From assembly GCA_951813605.1 (NCBI GenBank), contig OX638379.1:816471-880470 (forward strand): a DNA stretch of 64,000 nt, read 5' to 3'. The stretch's first letter is position 1, and each line of letters begins with the position of its first letter. The notes below the pieces were generated by a model. The model saw only the letters and a program-made list of their open reading frames with translations. It made no database searches and was not told the origin of the DNA. Source of the DNA: an uncultured Bryobacterales bacterium (GTDB taxonomy: Bacteria > Acidobacteriota > Terriglobia > Bryobacterales > UBA6623). The position numbers were made by a program, and so were the translations under genes. This document shows positions 16,468 to 25,856 of this stretch, piece after piece.

Positions 16468-18291
16468 TCACTCCAGAACCCGAATCCTGCCGTAGTAAGC
16501 ACCTGCCAGATCGTTGCCGGATGCGTCCCGGAACCAGCCCTGCAACGTGCTGCGGCCTTGTCGAAGGGTCATCTCGAAAGCGACCGAAGTTGCGTCCGGC
16601 TCCGCGCTCGCTTGCTCCGGCTTCGCACCGTTCAGACTCAAGCTGGCTGACGTTACCGGCAAGGCCTTTCCGGTGACTATCTGGGAGCCTCCGATCGTCG
16701 CCCCGGGGCCTTTCACCGTCAGGCTGCGGTCGAGGTGAAACGGCCATCGGCTCAATTCGACGCGGTATTCGCCATCTTCCTCGACCTCGATCTGCCAAAC
16801 GCCTCCCCGCGCGGGGCCGCAGGCTTCGGCAACGCGAGTGCGGTTGTCGCAGTCCACTTCGATCCAGCTATTCGACGTCAAGTCGGTAAAGACTGAAAGG
16901 TCCGCCCGGACCAGCAAGGGCTCGACATCGTCCACCGAGGCCTCGACAGATGCCCAGAATTCGTCGTAGTGGGCCTTCATCGCCTCGGCGGTCTCGGGAT
17001 GCTGGTCCGCCACATTGGTTTGTTGCCCCGGATCGCTCGCGATGTCGTAGAGCTCGCGCTCGCCGACTAGCCTCCAGTCGTTCCAGACCACGCTGCTCCG
17101 GACGTATTTCTGGGGTCGGATTCGACCGCCATACTGGACGACGATCTTCCGGTCAGGGCCGTTCGCGCCTTCCGATCGCAGGATCGGGAGAAGGCTCGCC
17201 CCGTCGAACTCGGCAGGATCGGGAATGCTCAATCCGGCCATGTCGGCGAGAGTGGGAAGGATGTCGGTTACATGCGATGCGTAATGCACGGGCCGCGGCT
17301 CGCCCAGCTGGCCGCGCGGCCAGCGGATAAAGCAGATCGCTCGGTGTCCGCCGTCGTATGCGCTGCCCTTCTTGCCGCGCATTCCCGCGTTGAAGACCGT
17401 CTCGCCCTTCGATGTCCCGTTGTCGTTCATGAAGACAACGAGAGTGTTTTCAAGAAGATCTCTCTCTTCCAGCCACCGGTCGAGGCGCGCGAAGTTCTCG
17501 TCGATGTTGTGTATTAGGCCGAAGAAATGAGCGAGGGAAGGATCGGCCACTTTGTCCCCGTATCCAGCGTAATCCTTGGCGAGGGCGTGAAATGGGCTGT
17601 GGGGCGTGTTCAGAGAGATGTAGGCGAAGAACGGCTGGCTTGCAGCGGACTGCTCGCCCATCCATTCCATAGCCTTGTCGAACCACAGGTTCGCGCAGAA
17701 TCGGTCGGAAAAGCTAGTCTCGGTCTGGTCAAGGTATCGCGTGTAGTAGTAGTCGTTGTCGTATTCGATCTCGGAGGCGAGGCCCCATCCCTTGTGCCAG
17801 ACGGCGCGTTGGAAGCCTCGGTCCAACGGGCGGTGGGGAAACGTGTCGCCGAGGTGCCACTTGCCGAAGAGTCCGGTCGCGTAGCCGTTCAATGCGAAGA
17901 CTTCGGGCATGGTCGGGATGTCGCGCCGCATTAGGTTGCGCGCCGCTGGAACCATCCCGGCCTTGTTGCGCAAGGCGTACATGCCGGTCATCAGCTCTCC
18001 GCGAGTCGGCGTGCAGACGGGAGCGACGTGGAAGTTGGTGAGCCGGACGCTCTCGTCGTGGAGCCTGTCGAGGTTCGGAGTCTTCAAGATCGAATTGCCG
18101 TGCGCGGAAAGGTCGCCGTATCCTTGGTCGTCCGTCAGGATCACGATCACGTTCGGCGGCGCGCCGACTTCGATTCGACTGCCCGTGCAACCCTGGAACG
18201 GACCAAGCAGAGTCGGGATGAGAGCGAATGCGATTCCAGGGAAGCGCGTTGACCGGTTTCTGTTCATATGCTGCATCGCGGCATTCTTCAC
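16468..18291 (-). CDS. Sulfatase with C-terminal beta domain
   Basis: This is a 607-residue exported sulfatase. IVILTDDQGYGDL supplies the metal Asp pair and C93-T-P-T-R97 is the formylglycine motif; GLFGKWHLGD and VFMNDNGTSKGE follow. The N-terminus has a leader ending in a possible weak lipobox (FQGC, Cys35), so it may be a lipoprotein. After the catalytic domain (to about 450), about 130 residues form a beta-sandwich-like module (GVWQIEVEEDGEYRVELSRW) that is shared with the sulfatase at 43257. The ATG lies 2 nt after the stop of the GH29 fucosidase, so the two are translated as a unit. That pairing points to a sulfated fucose-containing glycan, such as fucoidan or a sulfated glycoprotein. 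Confidence 0.9.
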   Translation of the reverse strand: MKNAAMQHMNRNRSTRFPGIAFALIPTLLGPFQGCTGSRIEVGAPPNVIVILTDDQGYGDLSAHGNSILKTPNLDRLHDESVRLTNFHVAPVCTPTRGELMTGMYALRNKAGMVPAARNLMRRDIPTMPEVFALNGYATGLFGKWHLGDTFPHRPLDRGFQRAVWHKGWGLASEIEYDNDYYYTRYLDQTETSFSDRFCANLWFDKAMEWMGEQSAASQPFFAYISLNTPHSPFHALAKDYAGYGDKVADPSLAHFFGLIHNIDENFARLDRWLEERDLLENTLVVFMNDNGTSKGETVFNAGMRGKKGSAYDGGHRAICFIRWPRGQLGEPRPVHYASHVTDILPTLADMAGLSIPDPAEFDGASLLPILRSEGANGPDRKIVVQYGGRIRPQKYVRSSVVWNDWRLVGERELYDIASDPGQQTNVADQHPETAEAMKAHYDEFWASVEASVDDVEPLLVRADLSVFTDLTSNSWIEVDCDNRTRVAEACGPARGGVWQIEVEEDGEYRVELSRWPFHLDRSLTVKGPGATIGGSQIVTGKALPVTSASLSLNGAKPEQASAEPDATSVAFEMTLRQGRSTLQGWFRDASGNDLAGAYYGRIRVLE

Positions 18292-18293
18292 TC

Positions 18294-19856
18294 CTATTTC
18301 AGCTGGGCGATCTTGAAGACACGAGGCCCCTTGAGTGCGCTAGGCCGGCCGGGGACCAGACGAGCGATGGGGATCACCACGTTTCCTTCGGCATCGCTTG
18401 ACGGGATTACCCAAGCATCTTGACCCAGCAATTGGACGGTTGCGCCTTCTCTCAACTCGCTTGCCTTGAGAGATTGGACGATGATGTCGTCATCCAATGC
18501 TCCTATCGCGAAGACATACAGAACCTTCCCGTCCTTCGACCGCGTGAATCGAAGGTCGTTCGAATCGAACTTCGCGAACACGGTGTTGCGTCCCCTGCCG
18601 TGGGCGTAGAAATGCGGTTGGTCGCCCTGATGATGGACCTTCCACGGCCGCGACCCGTAGATGGCTTCTTCGTTCACTCGCATCCACGCGCCGATATCGC
18701 GAAGCAATTCCTGCTGCCGCAAGGGAATCGAGCCGTCCGCGCGAGGTGGGATGTTCAGCAGAAGAACTCCGTTCTTGCTGACGATGTCCGCGAGCAGCGG
18801 AACGGCCCAATCGGCTCCCTTGAATTCCATGGCTTCGATATACATCCAAGGACCCGAGCTATCGTCAGTCTGCCAAGTGCGTGGCAAGGTCTCGCGCGCT
18901 CCGCCTCGCTCGTAATCTAGGATGGACACCCTTCGCGGAATCTGGTCGTTCTCTTGGGAAATGATGCCTTGCACGCCCTCCCGGTCGCAGAAGTCGTAGT
19001 AGAACTGCGTCAGGTCGAACAGGACCTGCTCGCTCAGCCAGCGGAGGCCGCCGTCGAACCAGAGCTGCTCGGGCCGATACTTGACGATGTATTCCTTTCG
19101 CACGTCCAACCAATAGCGCTCAGCGTCCTCTTGCGTCGCGAACTTCCCGTAGAGCTTGGCAAGCTTGGGGTCGTTGAGTTCCGAATCGAAATCGATCGGA
19201 AAGTCCCGCGGGTTGTCCGGACGACCTCCGTAGTACTGGCCACAGATGCTGTGCGCGTGGTGGTGACTGGAAACGATTCGCAGACCGCGCTTGCGCAACT
19301 CGGTGATCAAATCCCCGGCGATGTCGCGTTTCGCCGCGGAGGTCATCAAGTTCCATGGAACTAGGGCACTGTTCCACATCGCGAATCCATCATGATGCAT
19401 CGCTATGGGTCCGGCGTACCTTGCGCCTGCGTCGACGATCAGGTCGGCCCATTCCTCGGGATCGAACTTAGGAATCGAGAACCTCTTGAAGTAATCCGTG
19501 TACGCCGTCTGCGCGATCGGGCCGAACTTCTTGATGTGATGGAGGTTATATGGGTGCCCCTTCACGAACATGAATTTCGGGTACCAGCTGTTCAGGCCGC
19601 CGGTATAGCCGGAGTCCTCCATGCCAAGGTTGTAAGGCCCCCCGTGAGCGTAGATGCCAAACTTCCCGTCGGCGAGCCAATCCGGGACCCCACGCTCGTA
19701 GCGATCCCACATGGCCTCGGCAATGTCTCTCGGCTCTCTCGGAATGCGCTCGCGCCAGCGAGCAGCCTCTAGCCCAGCGCTTGTCTGCGCCCATAACCCC
19801 GCCGCGAACGCAAGCTTGGCCGCGATGGCGAGTGCCCCGATGATCTTTGCCATCAC
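18294..19856 (-). CDS. GH29 alpha-L-fucosidase, secreted
   Basis: This 520-residue protein is a glycoside hydrolase family 29 enzyme, which releases alpha-L-fucose. Residues 1-24 are a Sec leader (start MM; either Met could be used). The TIM-barrel hallmarks are present: FGIYAHGGPYN, KRFSIPKFDPEEWADL, GARYAGPIAMHHDGFAMW, IVSSHHHAHSICG, and QLWFDGGLRW with the nucleophile Asp in FDGG. SKNGVLLLNIPPRADGSIP follows, then a C-terminal beta domain (LYVFAIG, VQLLGQD). It is the first gene of a two-gene operon with the sulfatase at 16468. It lacks the canonical W of FxxHWG (HGGP here), a variant seen in some GH29 groups. Confidence 0.9.
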   Translation of the reverse strand: MMAKIIGALAIAAKLAFAAGLWAQTSAGLEAARWRERIPREPRDIAEAMWDRYERGVPDWLADGKFGIYAHGGPYNLGMEDSGYTGGLNSWYPKFMFVKGHPYNLHHIKKFGPIAQTAYTDYFKRFSIPKFDPEEWADLIVDAGARYAGPIAMHHDGFAMWNSALVPWNLMTSAAKRDIAGDLITELRKRGLRIVSSHHHAHSICGQYYGGRPDNPRDFPIDFDSELNDPKLAKLYGKFATQEDAERYWLDVRKEYIVKYRPEQLWFDGGLRWLSEQVLFDLTQFYYDFCDREGVQGIISQENDQIPRRVSILDYERGGARETLPRTWQTDDSSGPWMYIEAMEFKGADWAVPLLADIVSKNGVLLLNIPPRADGSIPLRQQELLRDIGAWMRVNEEAIYGSRPWKVHHQGDQPHFYAHGRGRNTVFAKFDSNDLRFTRSKDGKVLYVFAIGALDDDIIVQSLKASELREGATVQLLGQDAWVIPSSDAEGNVVIPIARLVPGRPSALKGPRVFKIAQLK

Positions 19857-20586
19857 ACCGAATTATCTAGGATGCAGCCGACGGGAATGAAGCGATCGCG
19901 CCCCCTGCCAAGGTGAGAGGATCGCCTCGGCAGGGCATATTGACCATGATTGGCTGCGAGTGCCGGCTGCCAAGGGTCAATATCTTAGCTCGTTTGGAAT
20001 CCGCTGACCGCGGCACCGAGGTTCGCCGACCGAGGCTTCAGCGAAGCCTGTCAGGTCCCGTTTGCTGTTTCACTAGGCTTTAAACGGCTTGTGAGGGTGC
20101 GGTCCAGGAAGGTCGTTCGGCCGCATTAGCGTGCGGGAGGATGGAGAGATAGCGGCACAGCGTCAAGAATTGTCGCAATCAAGACCAGCTTCAGGAAGTC
20201 GGCGAAACCTGTGCCGAGGCAGCAGTGCGTGCCAATGCCGCGGTGCGCGAGCGCGCCGAGCCTCCTTCGCGTGCTGCGAGTCTCGGTTTGGCCATAAGTG
20301 TCAAACCGGCCTAGATCGGGGAAGCACTAGGACAAGTGACCAAGATCCGCGAGAAATAAGAACGCTTCCTTGCGTTGGCTAGGACATGCAGACGGGTGTC
20401 TTGGCCGACCCGCGAACGCACGAATTCCCATGGCCGAAACACCGGCCCATTTTGACGATGACGCTTCAAGAAGAACGCACGCAACCTTCCGGCCGCAACG
20501 ACCGGGCCGAGGATCGGGATATTGGGGACTCGCGCATTCTCGTTTTGAGTCGCGTGTTCCAATCCAAGAATGAGCATGAGCGGAAG
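19857..20586. other. 730-nt stretch without a supported gene
   Basis: Several short open frames exist on both strands, but none has a leader, a motif or a recognisable block. The minus-strand frame 20311-20577 directly downstream of the ABC permease remnant is not permease-like. This is probably decayed sequence plus the fucosidase promoter. Confidence 0.35.
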
Positions 20587-21262
20587 TCAGACAGCTGCGG
20601 CCCGAGTACGCGTATAGCGGCTGCGGACAAGGTGCGTCGGACGGCTTCCGAACTGCAGGAGGCCGGTGTGCTCCAACGCTTCCTGCGACAGCATCGCGCG
20701 AGGCCCGAAATTCATCGCTCCCGTCATCCGGTCGGGTTCGATCTGCACGATCGCGGCGAGGCGGAAATCGGCCTCTCCCAGCTTCACCGGGTCACCCACC
20801 TCAGCCCCCAGGCGCACGAGCAGGTCCTGCGATGCTAGCGCTGCGCCATCCACGAGCACTTCCTGCAGCGGCTGCGCTGTCGAGAGTGCAACTTCGCCAT
20901 AGAACGGGTACTCCGAGGGATCGACCGCCTTTAGATTCACTGCGAGGGGGCCAGGCAGGGAGTGCCCGCCCATCATGGTCATCAGTTCCGTGACCTGCGT
21001 CACCGTGGCGCCGCGCACGGCGAGCCCGGAGAGAACGGCCAGTTCGTCGTCCTCCGGCTCGTGGCTGATCGACGCGCTGGCGTCAGCCGCGAGCAGCATG
21101 CGGGCGTTGCGCAACAGCAGTTCCTGGAACGCGGCACAGTAGTCCCGCACGCCGCTGAGGGCCGCGACGCCGACACTTTCCGCAAGGATTGCGAAGAGGA
21201 ACTTCACCTTGGCCGCGCATACGTCGCTCCAAGCCAGCTTGGCGGAATGCCGCTATTCCTTC
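20587..21262 (-). pseudogene. ABC transporter permease (FtsX/MacB type), N-terminal remnant
   Basis: The frame contains LAWSDVCAAKVKFLFAILAESVGVAALSGVRDY-type sequence split over 21150-21250, matching the first membrane segment of lipoprotein-releasing/antimicrobial-type ABC permeases. It continues with the periplasmic MacB_PCD region (LLLRNARMLLAADASASIS, AVDPSEYPFYGEV, DLLVRLGAEVGDPVKLG, VQIEPDRMTGAMNFGPRAM). Homology stops after GLLQFGSRPTH, about a quarter of the usual length, and the three C-terminal membrane segments are missing. Upstream, a TAG cuts the frame before any start codon, so the only available start is an internal GTG at 21207. It cannot make a working permease. No ATPase partner is nearby. 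Confidence 0.75.
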
Positions 21263-21631
21263 AGGTCCAGCAAGTCTCAGCGGAAGCAATAGACGTTATG
21301 GCGCTCGCAGAAGTAGAATGCCCCACCCGTGCAGCGTGCGGGGCAGATCTTTGGACAAGCCGGAAGCCCTCCGCAGCTTGTCCTTCAATGCTGGCTCGCG
21401 GGTCGGTCGGCGGCGGTGCTTTCTTCGAGATCCCGAGGACCGAGGCTTCGATCGTCAGCATCAGGAGCGAGACCGTGGGCTCGGGTTGCAAGGCGGTCTG
21501 CGTGACCCTGGTCAGATCGATGATTCCCGCGTCACCGCTTGACTTGGCAAGCTTGCCGGTCTTACGAGCGGAGACGCCTTGGAACTGAAGTAATGCTGTG
21601 TTCCGGTCGGGTCCCGCAGAGCACTGGGCGC
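21263..21631. other. Intergenic stretch with an unassigned minus-strand frame
   Basis: A minus-strand frame across 21261-21600 reads GIIDLTRVTQTALQPEPTV and LLMLTIEASVLGISKK, which has protein-like character, but it lacks a plausible start and I recognise no family. It may be a gene remnant associated with the neighbouring permease relic. Confidence 0.25.
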
Positions 21632-22030
21632 TTACTTGCGATAAGCGGCTTCGAGGCCCTCGAACATCGGGTAGTGCTTGATATTCAGGGTCTTTAGCTC
21701 GGCGTCGGAAGAAACGGCCGTTGCTGCGATGACAGCGTCCGCCAGACCGACCCCGGGCGACCCCGCGTAGTCTCGGCGGTAAAGGCCGCCAGCCTTGGCG
21801 ATGTCCGCACTGACCGGGACGATCGGAAACAATTCGAGGAAGTTCGCAAGTGCCAGCTGCTCCGAGTTGCGAGCTTGGCCCCGGACGCCGGCGTATAATT
21901 CCGCGACCGACATAGCGGACACAACGAGACGGTCCGCATGGTCGGTGACGAAACGGATCGCAGTCGGGCGCCCGCGCAGGTAGTCGATCAGAATGTCGGT
22001 GTCGACCAGGAACCGCTTGGGCACGCTCAA
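21632..22030 (-). CDS. vapC: PIN-domain ribonuclease toxin, VapC-like
   Basis: This 132-residue PIN-domain protein is a toxin of a type II VapBC module. VapC toxins cleave specific RNAs, often initiator tRNA or the sarcin-ricin loop. The acidic Mg2+-binding set is visible: Asp10 in FLVDTDILIDYL, Glu44 in SVAELYAG and Asp98 in GLADAVIAATA. The length is typical. Its ATG overlaps the upstream antitoxin stop by 4 nt (ATGA), the usual coupling in these operons. Confidence 0.88.
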   Translation of the reverse strand: MSVPKRFLVDTDILIDYLRGRPTAIRFVTDHADRLVVSAMSVAELYAGVRGQARNSEQLALANFLELFPIVPVSADIAKAGGLYRRDYAGSPGVGLADAVIAATAVSSDAELKTLNIKHYPMFEGLEAAYRK

Positions 22031-22260
22031 TCCCTGTTCCAGGTGTCGCGTAAGACGCGCAGCGACGGTAGGTCGGCTCGGTCCTTCCAGATGCCGGCGG
22101 CTGCGCGCAGAACCGACTGGCGCCGGTCGCGGCCGTATTGTTCGATGAACCGATCGACGGCCTCCCGGATCACTTCGCTCTGTCGCTTGTTACCGGAGCT
22201 GGCGATTGCGGCGAGCTGGTCACGCTGCCGACCGGTGAGATAGATCTGCGTTCTAATCAC
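22027..22260 (-). CDS. vapB: Ribbon-helix-helix antitoxin, VapB-like
   Basis: This 77-residue protein is the antitoxin partner of the PIN toxin. The N-terminal half is a ribbon-helix-helix DNA-binding unit: RTQIYLTGRQRDQLAAIA (strand and helix 1), then KRQSEVIREAVDRFIEQYG (helix 2). The C-terminal part (LRAAAGIWKDRADLPSLRVL) would wrap the toxin. A near-perfect inverted repeat lies 17-41 nt upstream and is a good candidate operator for autorepression. The gene overlaps vapC by 4 nt. Confidence 0.87.
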   Translation of the reverse strand: MIRTQIYLTGRQRDQLAAIASSGNKRQSEVIREAVDRFIEQYGRDRRQSVLRAAAGIWKDRADLPSLRVLRDTWNRD

Positions 22261-22276
22261 TTGACAGGGCCCCTAG

Positions 22277-22301
22277 GGTATATACATCAGGAGTATACAC
22301 C
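22277..22301 (-). promoter_or_regulatory. Palindromic operator of the vapBC operon
   Basis: The 9-nt arms GGTATATAC and GTATACACC are inverted repeats with one mismatch, separated by ATCAGGA. The centre is about 29 nt upstream of the vapB start. On the minus strand it also contains TATACT, a good -10-like hexamer, so a bound antitoxin would block RNA polymerase. I found no convincing -35. Confidence 0.65.
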
Positions 22302-22674
22302 ATTCGTCGAACGCATCGCGGCGAGTTGACCCGGCGGAAAGAGCCGGCCCTCGCTTCAGCCCAGAGCCGGCTCCTGCTCGTGGACTCTTCCAGCAAGGCT
22401 TACACTGGCATACCTCTAGCCAAGTTATCTCCGTCGATAGCAACATCCGATTGCACCGGGCAAAGCTCGCTAGAGGAGGAAATCAGGTCAGCCAACCGCC
22501 CCCGGCATTCCGCGGCGCCGCGCAAGAGACCCTCTTCACTTTGCGCCGAGCGCTTCGATCCGTGCTCCGGGCCGGTCGACTGTACTGCGTCAGCTTTGAA
22601 CTGAAGACGCGACATCACGGCAGGAAACTCATCCCGACGCCCGCGGGCTAGCGCCTGTGTTCCGGGCAAGGAGT
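22302..22674. other. Intergenic stretch without a supported gene
   Basis: This stretch lies between the vapBC operator and the 3' end of a minus-strand TonB receptor gene. Short frames on both strands show no recognisable blocks and no hairpin with a T-run. Confidence 0.3.
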
Positions 22675-25473
22675 CTAGAAGCTGAATTGCAGCAGGAAAC
22701 GGAAGGTACGGCCGTCATTGAGTGTGTTCGTGATCTGACCGAAATTTGGGGCGGTAAGATTGCGGCCCGGCTCCGCGAATTGCGGCGAATTAAAGAAGTT
22801 GATCGATTCGGCACGGAAGTCGATTGCCTTGTCGGCGCCCAGCGGCCATGAACGCGACAGGCTCAAGTTGATGTTGTTGATGGCGTCCTTGCGCAGGACG
22901 TGGCGGCCAAGCGTGCCAGACGCCTGCCCCAGTGCGAGGAAGCCAAAGGCCGAGAACGGCATCATGACGCGCGACGTGTCAGGGTCATCGATGGCCCGGC
23001 CTAGGACGGATGGATCGAGGAGATTCGGCCGGTCCCGGCCCGTGCCATCGACGTTGCCGAATCCCGGTCCGTCAGAACCCGTGTCGATAACGAACGGAGT
23101 GCCCGATTTGAGAAGCACAACACCAGACATCTGCCATCCGCCAACTACATTCCCCATCCATCCAGTCCGCGAAAGTCTAGGTAGCTCATAGCTGACACGC
23201 GTGAGGAATGAGTGGGGTTGGTGGAACGAGCTCAGCCCCCGCATCGTTCCGTGCACATTGAGTTCGGATGGGCTTTGCCCCCACCAGGCGTCAGTGCCTG
23301 AAGCCGTGTTGACAATGTCTCCGCCCAGATCGATAGCCTTGCTGAACCAGTAAGACATATCGAGTGTCAGACCGCGCCAGCGAGGAATCACGAGCCGGAC
23401 TTTAGCCGCATCGTAGTATCCGCGGGAGCTGTTGAGCACACGCCGCACCTCAAAGTATCGCGGGTCTGCGCGGCGTTCGTTGATAGTGTCCGTTGTCAGA
23501 GGGATCCCAGAAACGGGGTGCCCCCGGTTCGTGTTCCAGAGATTGAGTAGCCGGATCGAGCGGCTGCCAACATAGCCGATCTCGAGGCTCCAGTCGCTTG
23601 CCAGGTCCAGTTCCCATTGGAAGTTGTACTGGTGGGCGTAGGGCAGCGCCAGGTCCGGGTCCAACTCGACGACGGTGCTGCGGGCTCTAGGGTCCAAAGC
23701 CCCCGGCTCCAAACGGGAAAGAGGATCAACCAATCTTGGCGCTGAGATCACGACATTGATGTTGTCCGGGGGATTGAACCGAGCCTGACTGAATGTGACG
23801 GGAAAGATTTCGCCGTAGTGGAGACCGTATGCCCCGCGCACGACGCCCCAGTTTCCACGGAGGCGGTAAGCAAACCCGAGGCGAGGTGCCAAGTTGTTGC
23901 AATCGCAATCGAACGGAATCTGACTCCGGTGGTTTACCTCCGAGGGTGCGAATGCGGGCTGGTAGCGCAGCCCGAGCGTGAGCGTCAGATCAGACGAGAC
24001 CTGCCACTGGTCTCCCGCATAGAATGCCGCATCCCAGCTGCGGAAGCCACGCCTGATGTCTCCGATAGCCTGCACGTACTGACTGGGCCGACCGAGACGG
24101 ACATTCCTGATGGTGTCATTCCCGAAATTGTTGTTGAAGATGTACTCGCCACGGTGGCCGGAGCTTTCAAAACCGTTGATTTGCCTGCGAACCGCTACCA
24201 CGCCTGCAGTCAGGTCGTGCTCCCCTCGGCGACGACGCGCTTGGATTGCGTACCGGAATGTATTTCGGGAACGGTCAATTGGGATGATCGGGCCGGGTCC
24301 GAGAAAGTGCAGCGCCGAAGAGATCCAGATTAGGGGACCAACCGCCGAATCATCTGGAACCAGAAGCGACCCGACGCGGTCGTAGCCCGCAGACGTGTCC
24401 ATCGTAGTGAACGGGGACCAAGTCCGGCTCCAAGTGGCGCGTGCCCTGTGGTTCTTGGTGGTGGTGTTCGGGTTCTGCCCGCCTACGAGTTGAAACGCCC
24501 GCACCTGCTGTGCGGTGAACTGGTAGCCGAGCACAAAGCGGTCACGGTCTCCGGCACTGACATCCAGGCGAGGTGCCAGCGACTCGTTGTCGATCGACTG
24601 CGGCGAATTCGTATTTAGAGCGCGCGGGTCGATATCGGGACGGTTAGGTAACTCGTCCGGATAGGCCGCAAGCATCCGGCTGACGAAGTCCCGCGTCCCT
24701 TGATCTACCGGCTCGCCCGTGACAGGGTCGCGATCGAGCGGCGTTCTTTCATCCGCCTGCGGTACAAGCACGTTCCCATTGACGTTGCCTCGAATTCTGT
24801 TCTGGCTCCCGTCGAGACTAAGATTCAACCCTCGTCCTACAGGTATCAGGACTTGGAAGCCATAGTCATTCGAACGAGCCGGCTTGACGCTTCCAACCTG
24901 GAAAAACGAGCGTGCGGTGAAGGCGCTGTTGTTGTGCGTTTCGTAAATTCTGCCATGCACCGCGGACGTTGCCACGTGCGCCTGGTGCAACGTCGAAGAC
25001 GGCGAGCTACCGATCTCGGCGCCGAAGTAGTTGATCTCAGGCTTGAACTCCTTGGTGATCGTTGCCGAGGCACCAAGCCGCTCATTGAGTTCCCGCTGCA
25101 CCGCGTTGTCGACCAACGTGATCCTGACGTTCTCGTTACGGCGGCTCTCACCCGCCGAGGCGTCCGTCTGGCCGAGGAGATTGAGTTCCGTACGGTCCGG
25201 CCCGGAGTTGCTCCTTTGAACGGGGTCTGCACCCGGGTTTTCTGCGGTGGGAACTGACGCAGGCGCGTCCCTCTCGGCCGACGCTGAGCCGGCTTGGAGC
25301 GTAGCGCCACCTGCAAAGACGGGGAATGGTGAAAGCAGTCCAGCGGTCCAGACCAGAAACCAGCGCCTGCTCAACAAGCCCGCTATGGCATTCTTCGCAC
25401 GCCGTCTCGGAGAGTCGGCACTTCGTTTCCACCGCGCGTAGGAACTCGATTTGCAGGGAATTTTAGACCTCAC
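22675..25473 (-). CDS. TonB-dependent receptor, Oar-like, lacking the N-terminal regulatory domain
   Basis: This is an outer-membrane beta-barrel protein of about 932 residues. I chose the GTG at 25473 because GGAGG lies 5 nt upstream (CCTCC at 25479-25483). The frame is open further upstream, to a TTG at 25557, without a start signal. A leader follows (RRWFLVWTAGLLSPFPVFAGG). Barrel blocks include DQWQVSSDLTLTLGLRYQP, NNLAPRLGFAYRLRG, GVVRGAYGLHYGE, WSLEIGYVGSRSIRL, GGWQMSGVVLLKSGTPF and an aromatic C-terminal strand ending FLLQFSF, the signal for BAM insertion. The CarboxypepD_reg-like module and the classic plug motif of the receptor at 36282 are not evident. Import substrate unknown. Confidence 0.88.
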   Translation of the reverse strand: MRSKIPCKSSSYARWKRSADSPRRRAKNAIAGLLSRRWFLVWTAGLLSPFPVFAGGATLQAGSASAERDAPASVPTAENPGADPVQRSNSGPDRTELNLLGQTDASAGESRRNENVRITLVDNAVQRELNERLGASATITKEFKPEINYFGAEIGSSPSSTLHQAHVATSAVHGRIYETHNNSAFTARSFFQVGSVKPARSNDYGFQVLIPVGRGLNLSLDGSQNRIRGNVNGNVLVPQADERTPLDRDPVTGEPVDQGTRDFVSRMLAAYPDELPNRPDIDPRALNTNSPQSIDNESLAPRLDVSAGDRDRFVLGYQFTAQQVRAFQLVGGQNPNTTTKNHRARATWSRTWSPFTTMDTSAGYDRVGSLLVPDDSAVGPLIWISSALHFLGPGPIIPIDRSRNTFRYAIQARRRRGEHDLTAGVVAVRRQINGFESSGHRGEYIFNNNFGNDTIRNVRLGRPSQYVQAIGDIRRGFRSWDAAFYAGDQWQVSSDLTLTLGLRYQPAFAPSEVNHRSQIPFDCDCNNLAPRLGFAYRLRGNWGVVRGAYGLHYGEIFPVTFSQARFNPPDNINVVISAPRLVDPLSRLEPGALDPRARSTVVELDPDLALPYAHQYNFQWELDLASDWSLEIGYVGSRSIRLLNLWNTNRGHPVSGIPLTTDTINERRADPRYFEVRRVLNSSRGYYDAAKVRLVIPRWRGLTLDMSYWFSKAIDLGGDIVNTASGTDAWWGQSPSELNVHGTMRGLSSFHQPHSFLTRVSYELPRLSRTGWMGNVVGGWQMSGVVLLKSGTPFVIDTGSDGPGFGNVDGTGRDRPNLLDPSVLGRAIDDPDTSRVMMPFSAFGFLALGQASGTLGRHVLRKDAINNINLSLSRSWPLGADKAIDFRAESINFFNSPQFAEPGRNLTAPNFGQITNTLNDGRTFRFLLQFSF

Positions 25474-25478
25474 CCATT

Positions 25479-25483
25479 CCTCC
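25479..25483 (-). promoter_or_regulatory. Ribosome binding site deciding the receptor start
   Basis: GGAGG on the minus strand, 5 nt before the GTG at 25473. It supports that non-ATG start over upstream TTG codons in the same frame. Confidence 0.6.
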
Positions 25484-25557
25484 AGAGCCAACGCTCCGAG
25501 AATCTTGTAAGGGCTGATCGTAGAGCCTTTCAATAATACGTCGATTCTACCGCCCAA

Positions 25558-25856
25558 GCGGCCGCACCTGTTTCGGTGGCGGGAGCAAGCGCTGCCACGA
25601 ATTCTTTATCGAGAGCACGTCAAGACCACCGCCGGTGGCTCCCCAGCCGCGACCACGGCTCTACGGCAAGCGAATCCCCGTAGCTACGATGATGAAGTCT
25701 CTCTAATCACGAACACCAAGACCGAATTTGCAGAATTCTCTTGACACAACTCGAGTTCGGAGGTTCGCCCGATAACCTGCTCCCGCATGCGCGAGCGAGC
25801 AGCGACGGCCGAGCCGATGAGCGACGCCTGCGCGGATCATCGTTGTTGGAGACGGC
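25558..25856. other. Divergent intergenic region
   Basis: This lies between the TonB receptor (minus) and the short plus-strand frame at 25857. No gene or clear promoter elements are recognised. Confidence 0.3.

Noticed and set aside
20962-21588. 208-codon plus-strand frame over the permease relic
   Set aside because: Antisense to a frame with clear permease homology; no motifs.
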